From positions 62,001-126,000 of the forward strand of contig NZ_QRGR01000019.1 in the NCBI RefSeq assembly GCF_003367245.1: a DNA stretch of 64,000 nt. Direction: 5' to 3'. Shown in pieces: positions 8,396 to 17,264 of this stretch. The notes beneath the pieces are model-generated. The model saw only the letters and a list, made by a program, of their open reading frames with translations, had not been told where the DNA came from and did not search any database. The translations under genes and the position numbers were made by a program. This stretch comes from Pontibacter diazotrophicus (lineage in GTDB: Bacteria; Bacteroidota; Bacteroidia; Cytophagales; Hymenobacteraceae). The first letter of the stretch is position 1. Each line of letters begins with the position of its first letter.

Positions 8396-9775
8396 CTATT
8401 TCACAATTCCCACTTTATACTTACGGCCTTTAATTTTGCCCTTGCCCAAACTTTCAATGGCTGGTTGAGCAACGTTGGCAGGAACAGCAACAAAGCTTTG
8501 CCGATCCTGTACTTCAATTTTGCCGATCTGGTCAGCTTTCAGGCCTGCCTCGGCTATGAGGGCTCCTACAATATCTTTCGGGCTTATTTTGTCTTTGCGG
8601 CCGCCATTGATGTAGATGGTTGCAAAAGCCGCTGCTTTTTCTGATGAGGGCTTTGCTGAAGACTTTTCCAGTGCAGCCACAGAAAGCCATTCGTCTACTT
8701 GCTGCAGGTTCCATTCCCGCAGTTTTTGCTCATCACGCGAGGTGATGATGGTATAGACAGTACCTCCCTTTCCTGCCCTCCCTGTGCGACCGCTCCGGTG
8801 CAGATAAGAGGCAGCGTCATCAGGAAGCTCTACATGGATGATGTTTTGCAGCACGTCAATGTCCAGTCCCCGTGCTGCCAAATCTGTAGCCACCAGAATC
8901 CGGGTGCTGCCGTTACGGAATAGCGTCATCGCCTTATCGCGGTCTGGCTGTTCCATTCCGCCGTGCAGTGCCCTGGCCGAAAGTCCCTGCGCCTGCAATT
9001 TTGCAGTGAGTTCATCGGCAGTGGCACGCGTGTTCACAAAAACGACAGTGCCTCCTGCTTTCGTACTGCGTAAAAGCTTTGAAACAACCTCCTGCCGTTG
9101 GCCCTGCTCTACTTTGATGCCGATGAGCTTTACCTGGTCTGGAATGGTGGTGGAGGTGGCTTTTATAAACTGTGGGTTGCGAAGTGAATTGGCAATCAAA
9201 GCTTTTACGCCTTCCGGCATGGTAGCCGAAAAAAGTATCGTTTGGCGCCTGCCGGGCAAGGAGCCGATAACCTGATCTATTTCTTCTTCAAAGCCCATTT
9301 CCAGCAACTTATCTCCCTCATCTAAAACGACTTGTTTGGTATGAGTTAAATCTAAAGTTCTGCGGTTGAGGTGATCTGTAAGGCGACCGGGCGTGCCAAT
9401 CAATACTTGCGGCGGATGGGCAAGTGAAGCCCGTTCCTGAGAAAAAGCATGGCCACCGTAAAAGGCGCTTATCTTAAGGTTCTCTATATTTTTGCCCAGC
9501 TGCTTGAGTTCCAGGCGCACCTGCACGGCCAGTTCACGGGTGGGCACAATAACCAAGGCCTGCACCTGCTGCAAGGTAGTGTCGATGTTGTGGAGTATAG
9601 GCAGTCCGAAGGCTGCTGTCTTGCCGCTGCCTGTTTCGGCCTGCCCCGCCACATCCTGCCCCTGCAAAAGCGCAGGAACAGCGCTTTCCTGAATAGGAGT
9701 AGGTGCTGTGAAGTTCAGGTCCTGGAGGCTTTGCAGCAACTCCGGTTTAAGCGCTAAATCTTTGAAAGAGGCCAT
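8396..9775 (-). CDS. dbpA: DEAD-box RNA helicase DbpA
   Basis: This 459-residue ATP-dependent RNA helicase has a RecA-like core with Q motif (PTPIQESAVP), motif I AETGSGKT, motif II, SAT in 'ILFSATMPEG', and motif VI HRSGRTGRAG. The C-terminus 'ATIYINGGRKDKISPKDIVG...RQSFVAVP' is the DbpA/CsdA RNA-binding domain that recognises hairpin 92 of 23S rRNA in DbpA, so a role in 50S assembly is expected. Motif II reads DEGD instead of DEAD (VVLDEGDKLLEMGF). The start is ATG 9775 (MASFKDLAL): a promoter box at 9794-9801 overlaps the more upstream ATG at 9796, which therefore should not be translated. Length equals E. coli DbpA (457). Confidence 0.9.
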   Translation of the reverse strand: MASFKDLALKPELLQSLQDLNFTAPTPIQESAVPALLQGQDVAGQAETGSGKTAAFGLPILHNIDTTLQQVQALVIVPTRELAVQVRLELKQLGKNIENLKISAFYGGHAFSQERASLAHPPQVLIGTPGRLTDHLNRRTLDLTHTKQVVLDEGDKLLEMGFEEEIDQVIGSLPGRRQTILFSATMPEGVKALIANSLRNPQFIKATSTTIPDQVKLIGIKVEQGQRQEVVSKLLRSTKAGGTVVFVNTRATADELTAKLQAQGLSARALHGGMEQPDRDKAMTLFRNGSTRILVATDLAARGLDIDVLQNIIHVELPDDAASYLHRSGRTGRAGKGGTVYTIITSRDEQKLREWNLQQVDEWLSVAALEKSSAKPSSEKAAAFATIYINGGRKDKISPKDIVGALIAEAGLKADQIGKIEVQDRQSFVAVPANVAQPAIESLGKGKIKGRKYKVGIVK

Positions 9776-9793
9776 ATGGATTGTATATAAGCG

Positions 9794-9801
9794 CAAAGGT
9801 A
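9794..9801 (-). promoter_or_regulatory. Candidate -7 box of dbpA
   Basis: TACCTTTG on the minus strand matches TAnnTTTG exactly. The predicted transcript start (near 9788) lies 13 bases before ATG 9775 and beyond ATG 9796, which decides the start codon. No clear -33 TTTG is seen. Confidence 0.5.
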
Positions 9802-10031
9802 CGCATTTAAGCGGCGTATCTACGGGTACGAAGCATCAAAGCATCTGTTCTTCATCAGCAGACTGAACAGCAGAGTTTATATTTTTTTAATTTCATGTTA
9901 CAGTTCCTGTCAACAAATTTTGTGGTTTTCAGCCTCCTTTATTGTTGTGCATCGCTTTTCTTTTCTACATTTCTTAAACTCGTTAAAAAATATATATAAC
10001 AAAAACACTACTAAAAGCAGTAGTAAGGGAT

Positions 10032-11135
10032 ATGGAAAAAAAGCAAAGCCGACTGCAGCAACTCACCATAATATTGCTATTCGGCCTTCTGCTGGTCTAT
10101 GTGCTGGTAGAGGCCCGGGATTTCCTTTACCCGGTATTTATCGCTGTGCTGTTTGCGTACCTGCTGTACCCTGCCGAGAAGAAGCTGGAGGACTGGGGAG
10201 TGCCTCGTATCCTTGCTAATTTTATCACCGTAATCACGGCCATGGCTGTTTTTGTAGGGTTATTGTTTTTTCTCTACAGGCAGCTGACAACATTTTTGAG
10301 TGACTTTCCTGCACTGCAGCAAAATGCGATGCAAAACGTTGATATACTTCAGCAAAACTTAGAAGAAAAGTTTGGGGCCAGCGATCCAGAAGATGAACAG
10401 TGGCTACGACATCAGGTAAACCAGGCTTTGGAATTGAGTGGTGGCTTTATTGCAGACGTACTAATGACAATGACCAGCACTATTACGAAGATTGGCCTGA
10501 TGCCCGTATACATTTTCCTGATGCTGTATTACCGGAATAAGTTCGAAAATGTCATTTATCGCCAGTTGCCGTCTTACAAGCACACGAAGGCAAAGCGCAT
10601 CATAGATGAAATTTCACATGTGACGAAGAATTATATGCGGGGGATCGTCATTGTAATTCTTATTCTGTGCGTCATCAACACATCCGGTCTGCTGCTGATA
10701 GGAGTAGAATATGCCGTCATGCTAGGGATAATGTCTGCTATCATGAACTTTATACCCTATTTCGGCACATTGATTGGAGGTGCTATTCCTTTAACCTATA
10801 CGCTGCTGGTGCAAGGCTCTCCTCAAAAAGCACTTTGGGTATTGCTGTTTTTCCTGCTGGTGCAGTTCACAGAAAATAACATTCTTACACCCAACATCAC
10901 AGGTAGCCAGGTAAACATCAATCCGATGGTCACTATCTTGAGTATTGTGATAGGAGCCATGATTTGGGGCCTGCCCGGTATGTTTGTCGTTGTTCCTTTT
11001 TTGGGTATGTTTAAAGTATACTGCGATAACCAGGATGATATGAAAGCTTGGTCGTATATGTTGGGTTCAGAAGGAACAGAAGAACACGCCCTTACTATTG
11101 GGAAAATCAAGAAATGGTTTAAGTCAAAATTTTAG
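10032..11135 (+). CDS. AI-2E family transporter (PerM/TqsA-like)
   Basis: The 367-residue polytopic membrane protein belongs to the AI-2E transporter family (UPF0118). An N-terminal pair of membrane helices (LTIILLFGLLLVYVLVEA, YPVFIAVLFAYLLYP) is followed by a long amphipathic soluble segment at about residues 90-145 and a C-terminal block of helices containing 'GIMSAIMNFIPYFGTLIGG' and 'LTPNITGSQVNINPMVTILS', the two most conserved family motifs. Members include autoinducer-2 exporters and Na+/H+ antiporters, so the substrate here is open. It ends six bases from the convergent unknown membrane protein, with no terminator visible between them. Confidence 0.87.
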   Translation: MEKKQSRLQQLTIILLFGLLLVYVLVEARDFLYPVFIAVLFAYLLYPAEKKLEDWGVPRILANFITVITAMAVFVGLLFFLYRQLTTFLSDFPALQQNAMQNVDILQQNLEEKFGASDPEDEQWLRHQVNQALELSGGFIADVLMTMTSTITKIGLMPVYIFLMLYYRNKFENVIYRQLPSYKHTKAKRIIDEISHVTKNYMRGIVIVILILCVINTSGLLLIGVEYAVMLGIMSAIMNFIPYFGTLIGGAIPLTYTLLVQGSPQKALWVLLFFLLVQFTENNILTPNITGSQVNINPMVTILSIVIGAMIWGLPGMFVVVPFLGMFKVYCDNQDDMKAWSYMLGSEGTEEHALTIGKIKKWFKSKF

Positions 11136-11141
11136 GATAAA

Positions 11142-11927
11142 CTATACTCCGGAAGAACCTGAAGGAGTAACTGCCGCATGAACTGGTGTGGAAGCGGCAG
11201 TGGTTCCGCTGCTAAGGAATATTTTGCGCAGCGAAAACAGGTGCAGTGCATAAGCCAGGGGAACCAGCACTGCTGGTAAAAACACGATAGGGAACTGTGC
11301 AACAAGCGTATTTGCAGGCTCGTTCATGAACACCCGGAATGGGGATGGGGTGGATAGTATAGCGGTTGCCACGATGTTGAGCAGCAAAGTCAGGCCAAAG
11401 ATATTCCAGACAATAGCTACGCCTTTCAGGTTACGTCCCCGGCCGTAGCAGAGCCAGGCAACAACAGGTGCTGTCAGTCCCGTGAGCACATCCCAGTTTC
11501 GCCCCTCAAACGTCATCTGAACTGGTGTGAGCCCCGCAATGAACTGTAGCCACAGGAAGATTTCTACCGGCACCCGGAATACCTGCAGCATAATGAGCCA
11601 GTAGCTTGGTACATGGGCCAGGAATTGCCGGAACGAAGAACTGAATGTGAGCCAGACAATAGCGATGAGCGGAGGCAAAATGATGAGCAGCAGGCGGGGA
11701 GGAGTAGCGGAAAAATCACCAAGTATACTTTGCAGCGCCAGTGCACTGGAAAACACCACCCAGGAAAAGAGAAGGGCAGCTATCAGAAGGGTGCGTCTGT
11801 TTGCTCTCTCAGCCTCCCAGCCCATACGCAGGAGCGTTTGTCTTGCTCCATAAATAATCAGGGCAAGGCAGATAGCAGTCAGCACCACAAATCCTGCCCG
11901 GGCAACAGTGAAATAAATGGATTCCAT
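11142..11927 (-). CDS. Unknown multi-pass membrane protein
   Basis: I do not recognise a named family. The 261-residue protein has about seven hydrophobic segments, beginning 'AGFVVLTAICLALIIYGA' and including 'LLIAALLFSWVVFSSALAL', 'LLLIILPPLIAIVWLTF' and 'FPIVFLPAVLVPLAYALHLF'. A polar loop 'QVFRVPVEIFLWLQFIAG' lies in the middle. The C-terminal 20 residues are Ser/Thr/Ala-rich. It is convergent with the AI-2E transporter gene (six-base gap) and otherwise isolated, so context gives no function. The reading frame, length and hydrophobic pattern support a real gene. Confidence 0.7.
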   Translation of the reverse strand: MESIYFTVARAGFVVLTAICLALIIYGARQTLLRMGWEAERANRRTLLIAALLFSWVVFSSALALQSILGDFSATPPRLLLIILPPLIAIVWLTFSSSFRQFLAHVPSYWLIMLQVFRVPVEIFLWLQFIAGLTPVQMTFEGRNWDVLTGLTAPVVAWLCYGRGRNLKGVAIVWNIFGLTLLLNIVATAILSTPSPFRVFMNEPANTLVAQFPIVFLPAVLVPLAYALHLFSLRKIFLSSGTTAASTPVHAAVTPSGSSGV

Positions 11928-12182
11928 CGCTTTTTATAGTTGAGTATAGTAAACTTGGATACAACCTGCTACTGATATAAAGTATTACCGCAATTGGTCC
12001 TCAATTTGTCTAAAGTGGTAAAAATGTTTCAGCATTTACCTTTGCTTCAGCTATCATCTCCTGAAAAGCTGCTGTATTTTCCGGTAGTACATTGCTATAG
12101 CTAATGTATAGAAAATCAAGATGAATTACAATGAATAGTTAGCTGGTAACCAATACGCTGCACTTAAAGTGGAAGGCACTAT
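11928..12182. other. Intergenic stretch without a gene
   Basis: A+T-rich, no long frame, no recognisable RNA. It should hold the promoter of the minus-strand membrane protein; no clear TAnnTTTG box was found. The right end of the gap carries the terminator listed next. Confidence 0.5.
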
Positions 12183-12220
12183 AAAGCAAATGCCCGGCTG
12201 TTATACCGGGCATTTGCTTT
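12183..12220. terminator. Terminator of the beta-barrel receptor gene
   Basis: A perfect 15-bp stem (AAAGCAAATGCCCGG at 12183-12197; CCGGGCATTTGCTTT at 12206-12220) with an eight-base loop. A/T tracts flank both sides, so it could act in both directions; it lies 21 bases after the minus-strand stop at 12242. Confidence 0.85.
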
Positions 12221-12241
12221 TGATGAATCGAAGTAAAATTC

Positions 12242-15034
12242 TTAGTTACCTGGTCGGCCACCTCTCCAGTTGCCGCGCTCGTTCTGGTTTCCATCCATGT
12301 TTTCAGGCAGCTTACCGGAGTAATTGCGGATGTTGTAGGTAAAGGTCAGCATGAAGTAGCGCTGCAGTACGTTTGTCTGCACATCTTCTATATAGTCGGA
12401 GCGCACGTTACGCTGCACGCTTACGTTCTGGTTCAGCAGGTCGTTTACACTTAAACTAACTTCGCCTTTCTGGTTCTTGAATACTTTCTTGCTGATGCTC
12501 ATATTCCAGAGCAGGTAGTTCGGATCAAGACCGGCAGATAATCCGGAGTTATACTGGTGGTTTAACTCTGTACGGTAAACCATCCCTTTCCAAAAGATCC
12601 AGTTATAGCGCAGTTGCGTTGACTGGTTGAAGTAGTTATTATCCTGGTTCGTTAGCTGTGTGTTCTCTATGATGTTATAGCTGGAACTTGTGGAGATGTT
12701 AAAATCGATTTTCTCACTGATGTTGCTGCTAAGCGATAAGCCTAACCTCATGTTGGTAGAGTTGGCATAATTCAGCTGATCGTTGTTCAAGCCCGGTATT
12801 CTGGCATAGCCTAAGCCACCGTTTACATTGAAGTTTGCATTTATAAAGCTTACCGGCTGACCGTAATTAAAGAATGACCGAACATTGTAGTAGCCATCTA
12901 AATTAACCGGCCGGGTTAAACGTGCACCCTGTCCTAAGGCAAAGTCATCGCTCAGCCTTATCTCATCCCGCAGGGTAAATGTGCTGTTGGCAATGTAGTT
13001 CTGCGTGATAGAACTCATCAAGAAGACAAAGAATACTTTATTTGTTTCCGGATCGAAGTTTCTGTAGCGCATCATCAGCCTGTTCTGGAACGACTGATCC
13101 AGGTTTGGATTACCGATGCGGGCCTGCACCGAGTTAGACGGGTCATACACATCCTGCAGTTGTTCTACAGAAGGGGCATCGGTATTGGCGCGGTAATCGA
13201 GGAAAAGGGTTCTGGTTTTGGAGAATTTATACTCCAGTTGTGCTGATGGTAGAATGCTGTGGAAAGTACGGTCAAAGTTCAAAACCCTTGGGAACTGCTG
13301 GTCATTTTGCAGCTGCGCATGCTGGTACTCCACTTCCACCTGCAACCTCATTTGCTCTGTGTTGTACTGATAGCCCAGTTCTGCTTCCTGCGTCAGGTAC
13401 TGACTTTTAAACGTACTGGTGAAGATAGTATCCAATTCGCTGTACCTGCCTGTCTGCTCTTCGAAGCTGTAAGTTCTTCTGTCAGAGTCATTGTCCCTGT
13501 TTCCGATTTCATACTCCAGCTGTACCCGGCTGTTTTCACCTATTGGCTCTGTGTAAGAAACGTTTCCTTCCCAGGAGAAGCCTCTTCTGTCTGTATCAGA
13601 ATACTGTCTCAAGTCAACGTTTCTGCTTTCACCATCAAAGTAAGTCGTATTAGACACCCTGTAATAGTCTCCGTTGTTGGAGCTGTAGTCTGTTCTGAGC
13701 CTTGTAGAGAAAACGCGCCCGGGCTTCGTGAAGCTGTGGCTGTAGAAGATGTTATTGTTTAGGTTAATACTCGCATTGTCTGAATTAGAAATGTCCTGCG
13801 TCTCGTTTAGCAGTCCTTCATCCCAGTTTGTTGTACCAAAGAGGCTAGTATTGGATCTATTCTGCTGAACTGTTATGTTCGGCGTAATCAGCAACCTGTT
13901 TCTTTCATTTATTTTATAGTCGAGGCGCATATTAAAACGATGCGAATTTTCTACAGTGATGTTGCTTCTGTTTTCGGTGTAAGTCTGACCAGGGAATATA
14001 GGCTGCGTGAAGTCCTGAAAGCTGTAGCGTCTCTCATCGAATTCTCTGTTCATAAATGAATAGTTGCCGCTTACCTCCATTTTGTCACTCCACATGTCGC
14101 TATAGTTCACACCAACCATGTTAGTGGAAATGATACCATTTGGCGTTCGGCCACCCCAGCCGCCTCTTCGCCCACGCATGCCACCACCGGGCGTTTCACC
14201 TACGGAGAAATCAAGCATGTTAATGTTGTTGGAAAGCCCTGTTACCGTAAAGCGCCTGTCTTCGTTGAAGAAGTTAACAGCGGCTCCCACCATATACCTG
14301 TCATCGGTGCCATAACCAGCCGACACTTTACCAAACTGACCTTTTCTCTTGTCTGGCTTTGTGACAATATTCATCGTTTTTTCGCGGTTGCCATCGTCAA
14401 AGCCACTCATCTCTGAAGCATCGCTTCTTCTGTCAAAAATCTGCACGCTTTCAATTACCTCGGCAGGTAGGTTGCGCAGGGCAGCGTCTGCATCCTGCCC
14501 GAAGTAGCGTTTTCCGTCCACAAACACCTGCTGTACGTCCTCTCCCTGTGCCTGTACCTTACCATCCTGTATGGTTACGCCGGGCATTTTAGTAACCAGG
14601 TCCTCGGCGCTGGCATCGGGAGCAGTTTTAAAGGCTCCTGCGTTGTACTGTGACGTATCTCCCTTCTGGTCACCCAGCGGAACCCGTCCCACAACCTGTA
14701 CCTCTTTTATAGCCGTGGCTTCCTCCTGCAAAGAAAGTGTACCCAAATCAACCGATTTTCCCTGTTGCTGCACGGCGCGCGTGAAGTTCTGAAAGCCCAG
14801 GTAATTTATTCTAAGTGTATAATCCCCCGCCGGGACACGTTCAAACCGAAACTTACCCTCTGAATCCGTTATAGTTGTGTTAGGTGTATCTGAATCACCT
14901 TCAAGAATAACAGTGGCGCCTGGCAATGCTGTGGCGTCGGATGCACTTTTAACTGTTCCAAATACGGCGGCACTCTGCGCATACGCATTTACAATAGCGC
15001 TAATCAAAAGGAGGGTAAGTAATAATTTTTTCAT
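12242..15034 (-). CDS. TonB-dependent receptor-like outer-membrane beta-barrel protein
   Basis: The 930-residue protein starts with a signal peptide (MKKLLLTLLLISAIVNAYAQ), then a carboxypeptidase-regulatory-like domain (about 22-110: 'GTVKSASDATALPGATVIL'), then a plug domain ('LVTKMPGVTIQDGKVQAQGE' to 'ADAALRNLPAEVIESVQIFD'), then a beta-barrel of the outer-membrane protein type common in this phylum. The plug segment 'FVDGKRYFGQDADAALRNLP' is typical. It should sit in the outer membrane and import or sense a ligand with TonB energy; no SusD partner is adjacent, so polysaccharide uptake is not supported. Two Gly/Arg-rich stretches occur: a barrel loop near residue 285 (GGGMRGRRGGWGGR) and the C-terminus (ERGNWRGGRPGN). 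Ligand unknown. Confidence 0.87.
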   Translation of the reverse strand: MKKLLLTLLLISAIVNAYAQSAAVFGTVKSASDATALPGATVILEGDSDTPNTTITDSEGKFRFERVPAGDYTLRINYLGFQNFTRAVQQQGKSVDLGTLSLQEEATAIKEVQVVGRVPLGDQKGDTSQYNAGAFKTAPDASAEDLVTKMPGVTIQDGKVQAQGEDVQQVFVDGKRYFGQDADAALRNLPAEVIESVQIFDRRSDASEMSGFDDGNREKTMNIVTKPDKRKGQFGKVSAGYGTDDRYMVGAAVNFFNEDRRFTVTGLSNNINMLDFSVGETPGGGMRGRRGGWGGRTPNGIISTNMVGVNYSDMWSDKMEVSGNYSFMNREFDERRYSFQDFTQPIFPGQTYTENRSNITVENSHRFNMRLDYKINERNRLLITPNITVQQNRSNTSLFGTTNWDEGLLNETQDISNSDNASINLNNNIFYSHSFTKPGRVFSTRLRTDYSSNNGDYYRVSNTTYFDGESRNVDLRQYSDTDRRGFSWEGNVSYTEPIGENSRVQLEYEIGNRDNDSDRRTYSFEEQTGRYSELDTIFTSTFKSQYLTQEAELGYQYNTEQMRLQVEVEYQHAQLQNDQQFPRVLNFDRTFHSILPSAQLEYKFSKTRTLFLDYRANTDAPSVEQLQDVYDPSNSVQARIGNPNLDQSFQNRLMMRYRNFDPETNKVFFVFLMSSITQNYIANSTFTLRDEIRLSDDFALGQGARLTRPVNLDGYYNVRSFFNYGQPVSFINANFNVNGGLGYARIPGLNNDQLNYANSTNMRLGLSLSSNISEKIDFNISTSSSYNIIENTQLTNQDNNYFNQSTQLRYNWIFWKGMVYRTELNHQYNSGLSAGLDPNYLLWNMSISKKVFKNQKGEVSLSVNDLLNQNVSVQRNVRSDYIEDVQTNVLQRYFMLTFTYNIRNYSGKLPENMDGNQNERGNWRGGRPGN

Positions 15035-15481
15035 GCAGACTGGTGTTTATCTGTTTGTTTATTTTTAGACATGCCGTTTTCATAAAAGTTTAATTTGGTT
15101 CCAAAATATTATAGAAAATAATATTTTTTGACTCTGAATGAAGTCTTTTGTTCTTGTAATTACTTGATTATCAAATCAATATGACTATGTGGTTTGGGTG
15201 TGGTGGGGGGAGGTTTTTGTTAGGGCGAGCGTATAAAAGCGTACTCTTTTTTAAATATCAGCTCATACTTATTTGAAAAATCACTTTACGCAGGTTTTTT
15301 ACCAGCCTTTCAACTTTTAAAGTAAATGTACTGTTGGTAAAATAACCTGAATGCTGACAGGTTACTTTTGTGCTGATATAGTATAATAGTTGCTATACCG
15401 GCATAATTTGAATGCCACGGCTTTTTTGTAATTTCTCATCAAGATTGCCGTTTAAGTGTCGTATTAATCAATCTAACTCCT
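15035..15481. other. Long divergent intergenic region
   Basis: About 450 bases with no convincing gene between the divergent receptor and DUF2062 genes. It contains a G-rich run around 15194-15215 and one good promoter box on the plus strand (15363-15370). A 33-codon frame opens at ATG 15412 but has no sign of being a protein gene. Confidence 0.5.
15363..15370 (+). promoter_or_regulatory. Candidate -7 box upstream of the DUF2062 gene
   Basis: TACTTTTG matches TAnnTTTG. The predicted transcript would start near 15377, about 100 bases before the TTG used as the gene start. No -33 element at normal spacing is evident. Confidence 0.35.
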
Positions 15482-15976
15482 TTGTCCATTTCAGGCGTTA
15501 TATCAAATTTTTTTAAGCGGAGGGTTAGTCAACCTGTACTTAACCTGCTAAGACAGGGCATGACGCCACGCAAACTGGCTGCCACAGTAGCTGCAGGCAC
15601 AGTGATTGGAATCATGCCGGCACTGGGGCTTACCACCATACTCTGTACTGCCGTTGCAGCACGCTTCCGGCTTAACATAGCCGCTACTGTTCTGGTGAGT
15701 TATCTGGTGCAGCCGCTGCAGTTGCTGTTGGCGCTTCCTTTTATCCGGATGGGCATCAGCCTGTTTGGTTTATCTGAACTTCGGCTTTCTATAACTGAGA
15801 TGCAGGCTATGTTCAAAGCAGACTGGTTGTATGCTTTAAATAAACTTTGGCAGGCCTGTTTAGCCGGTGTTTCAGTGTGGGGACTTATGGCATTGCCTCT
15901 GGGAGGACTACTGTATGTGTTGCTATTGCCTGTCTTTAAGCGTGTGCTGCCAAAACCACAGGAGTCAGTTGTTTAG
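15482..15976 (+). CDS. DUF2062 membrane protein
   Basis: The 164-residue protein matches the DUF2062 family: basic start 'NFFKRRVSQPVLNLLRQG', then 'TPRKLAATVAAGTVIGIMPALGLTT' and three to four membrane segments, including 'LNIAATVLVSYLVQPLQLLLALPF' and 'WGLMALPLGGLLYVLLLPVF'. Relatives are inner-membrane proteins of unknown biochemical role, sometimes fused to glycosyltransferases. The start is uncertain: there is no ATG ahead of the conserved part, and TTG 15482 is the nearest accepted start codon; the frame is open upstream for at least 60 bases, so an unusual start further left is possible. It is convergent with the OmpA gene. Confidence 0.75.
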   Translation: MSISGVISNFFKRRVSQPVLNLLRQGMTPRKLAATVAAGTVIGIMPALGLTTILCTAVAARFRLNIAATVLVSYLVQPLQLLLALPFIRMGISLFGLSELRLSITEMQAMFKADWLYALNKLWQACLAGVSVWGLMALPLGGLLYVLLLPVFKRVLPKPQESVV

Positions 15977-16021
15977 GAAGAGGAACGGAATTATTGTGAG
16001 TCAGATAATTAAAGCTTAGCA

Positions 16022-16060
16022 AAAGCAAAGGCCGGCTACACGTAAGCCGGCCTTTGCTTT
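16022..16060. terminator. Bidirectional terminator between DUF2062 and ompA-like genes
   Basis: A perfect 16-bp stem (16022-16037 and 16045-16060, core AAGGCCGGCT / AGCCGGCCTT) with a seven-base loop, flanked by A's on the left and T's on the right. It lies between convergent genes and can serve both. Confidence 0.88.
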
Positions 16061-16085
16061 CAGGAGACATAAGTCTTCTCTTATA

Positions 16086-16964
16086 TCATGTCGTCTCCAG
16101 AATCTGGAACAGCTCATCCAGTTTAGGAGTGAGGATGATTTCTGTGCGGCGGTTTTTCTGACGTGCTTCTTTGGTGGTGGCTCCGTCGAGCGGTATATAT
16201 TTGGAACGGCCAGATGGCGTTACGCGCTGTGGGTCAACACCGGCAGTAGCCAGTATGCGCGTTATTTCAGTGGCGCGAAGCACGCTCAGGTCCCAGTTGT
16301 CCTGCATGCCTACGGTTCCTTTTGAAATCGGCACATCGTCTGTATGGCCTTCCACCAACACATTCACGTCTTTCTGCTCTTTAAGCACAACCGCCAGCTT
16401 TTTAAGGGCATCTACTCCCTTCGGGTCCACTTTGGTAGAACCGGAGTTAAACAGCAGTTGCTCTGCCAAAGACACATATACTTTTCCGTTGCGTACGTCG
16501 ATGGTCAGGTCTTTGTCGTTGAAGCCTAGGAGGGCGTTGCTCACTCTGCTGCGTAGGTTGGCCACGGCTTTGTCCTTTTCATCCAGGATGCGCTGCAACT
16601 CTGCCAGGCGCTGCTCGCGTGCCTGCAGGTCTGCATTCAGCCGTTCGATCTGAGACTTGCTCATGTTAAGGTTTTCTCCCAGCGTTTTCCCCTCTTTCAG
16701 AGCCTGAGCCAGGCTTTGCTGGTACTCCGCTTTTTCCTGCTCCAGCAGCGCACGCTCCTGCTCCAGGTCTGCTTTAGCCTCCTCAAGAGATGCTTTCTGC
16801 TGCTCCAGCGTTGCTTTCTCCGTTTCCAGGCCAGACTTGTCGACCTCCAGGGCATTTTTCCGGGCCATCAGGTCCTCGTACTTCTTTTTCGATACCACAC
16901 AAGAGGATAGGGCCATGCTACCTGCCAGCAGGTAGACAGACACTCTCAGTAGATTCTGTTTCAT
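16086..16964 (-). CDS. OmpA-family peptidoglycan-binding lipoprotein with coiled coil
   Basis: The 292-residue protein has a lipoprotein signal (LLAGSMALSSC), a heptad-rich Glu/Gln/Leu coiled coil from about residue 35 to 140, and a C-terminal OmpA-like domain (about 165-285). That domain carries 'NVLVEGHTDDVPI' and 'LSVLRATEITRIL', where the Asp of HTDD and the Arg of LRA bind meso-diaminopimelate. It should be anchored in the outer membrane and reach the cell wall, in the style of Pal/YiaD. The layout (lipobox, coiled coil, OmpA) is common in Bacteroidota. It has its own promoter candidate at 17000-17007 and a shared convergent terminator. Confidence 0.92.
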   Translation of the reverse strand: MKQNLLRVSVYLLAGSMALSSCVVSKKKYEDLMARKNALEVDKSGLETEKATLEQQKASLEEAKADLEQERALLEQEKAEYQQSLAQALKEGKTLGENLNMSKSQIERLNADLQAREQRLAELQRILDEKDKAVANLRSRVSNALLGFNDKDLTIDVRNGKVYVSLAEQLLFNSGSTKVDPKGVDALKKLAVVLKEQKDVNVLVEGHTDDVPISKGTVGMQDNWDLSVLRATEITRILATAGVDPQRVTPSGRSKYIPLDGATTKEARQKNRRTEIILTPKLDELFQILETT

Positions 16965-16999
16965 ATATTTTGGCTAAAAGTTTATCAAAGGATGATGAA

Positions 17000-17007
17000 C
17001 AAATATA
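17000..17007 (-). promoter_or_regulatory. Candidate -7 box of the ompA-like gene
   Basis: TATATTTG on the minus strand fits TAnnTTTG exactly and predicts a leader of about 30 bases. A matching -33 TTTG is not obvious. The rest of the gap to 17264 shows nothing recognisable. Confidence 0.45.
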
Positions 17008-17264
17008 GTAAAATATGATACACCTGATCAGGAAGGTTTTCAATAATTTATATTTCCCTCCAAGCTAGTGTCAAGCCTGCGGGCGGGCGTGAAACTGCCT
17101 GTGCCAGAGGCATGGTCTATAGCTCCTGCACAATTATAAAGTAGTTTCTTGTACTACTTAACTTTAGGGCTCCCGGACCAATACACTAATCAGCAAGTTG
17201 TTATATAGAACAAACAACAGCGGCGAAATTGGACTGCAGAAGATTAGTCTTTACTTCATTTTGC

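Noticed and set aside
12242..15034. Possible SusC/SusD polysaccharide utilisation locus
   Set aside because: No SusD-like lipoprotein and no glycoside hydrolases are adjacent to either receptor gene.
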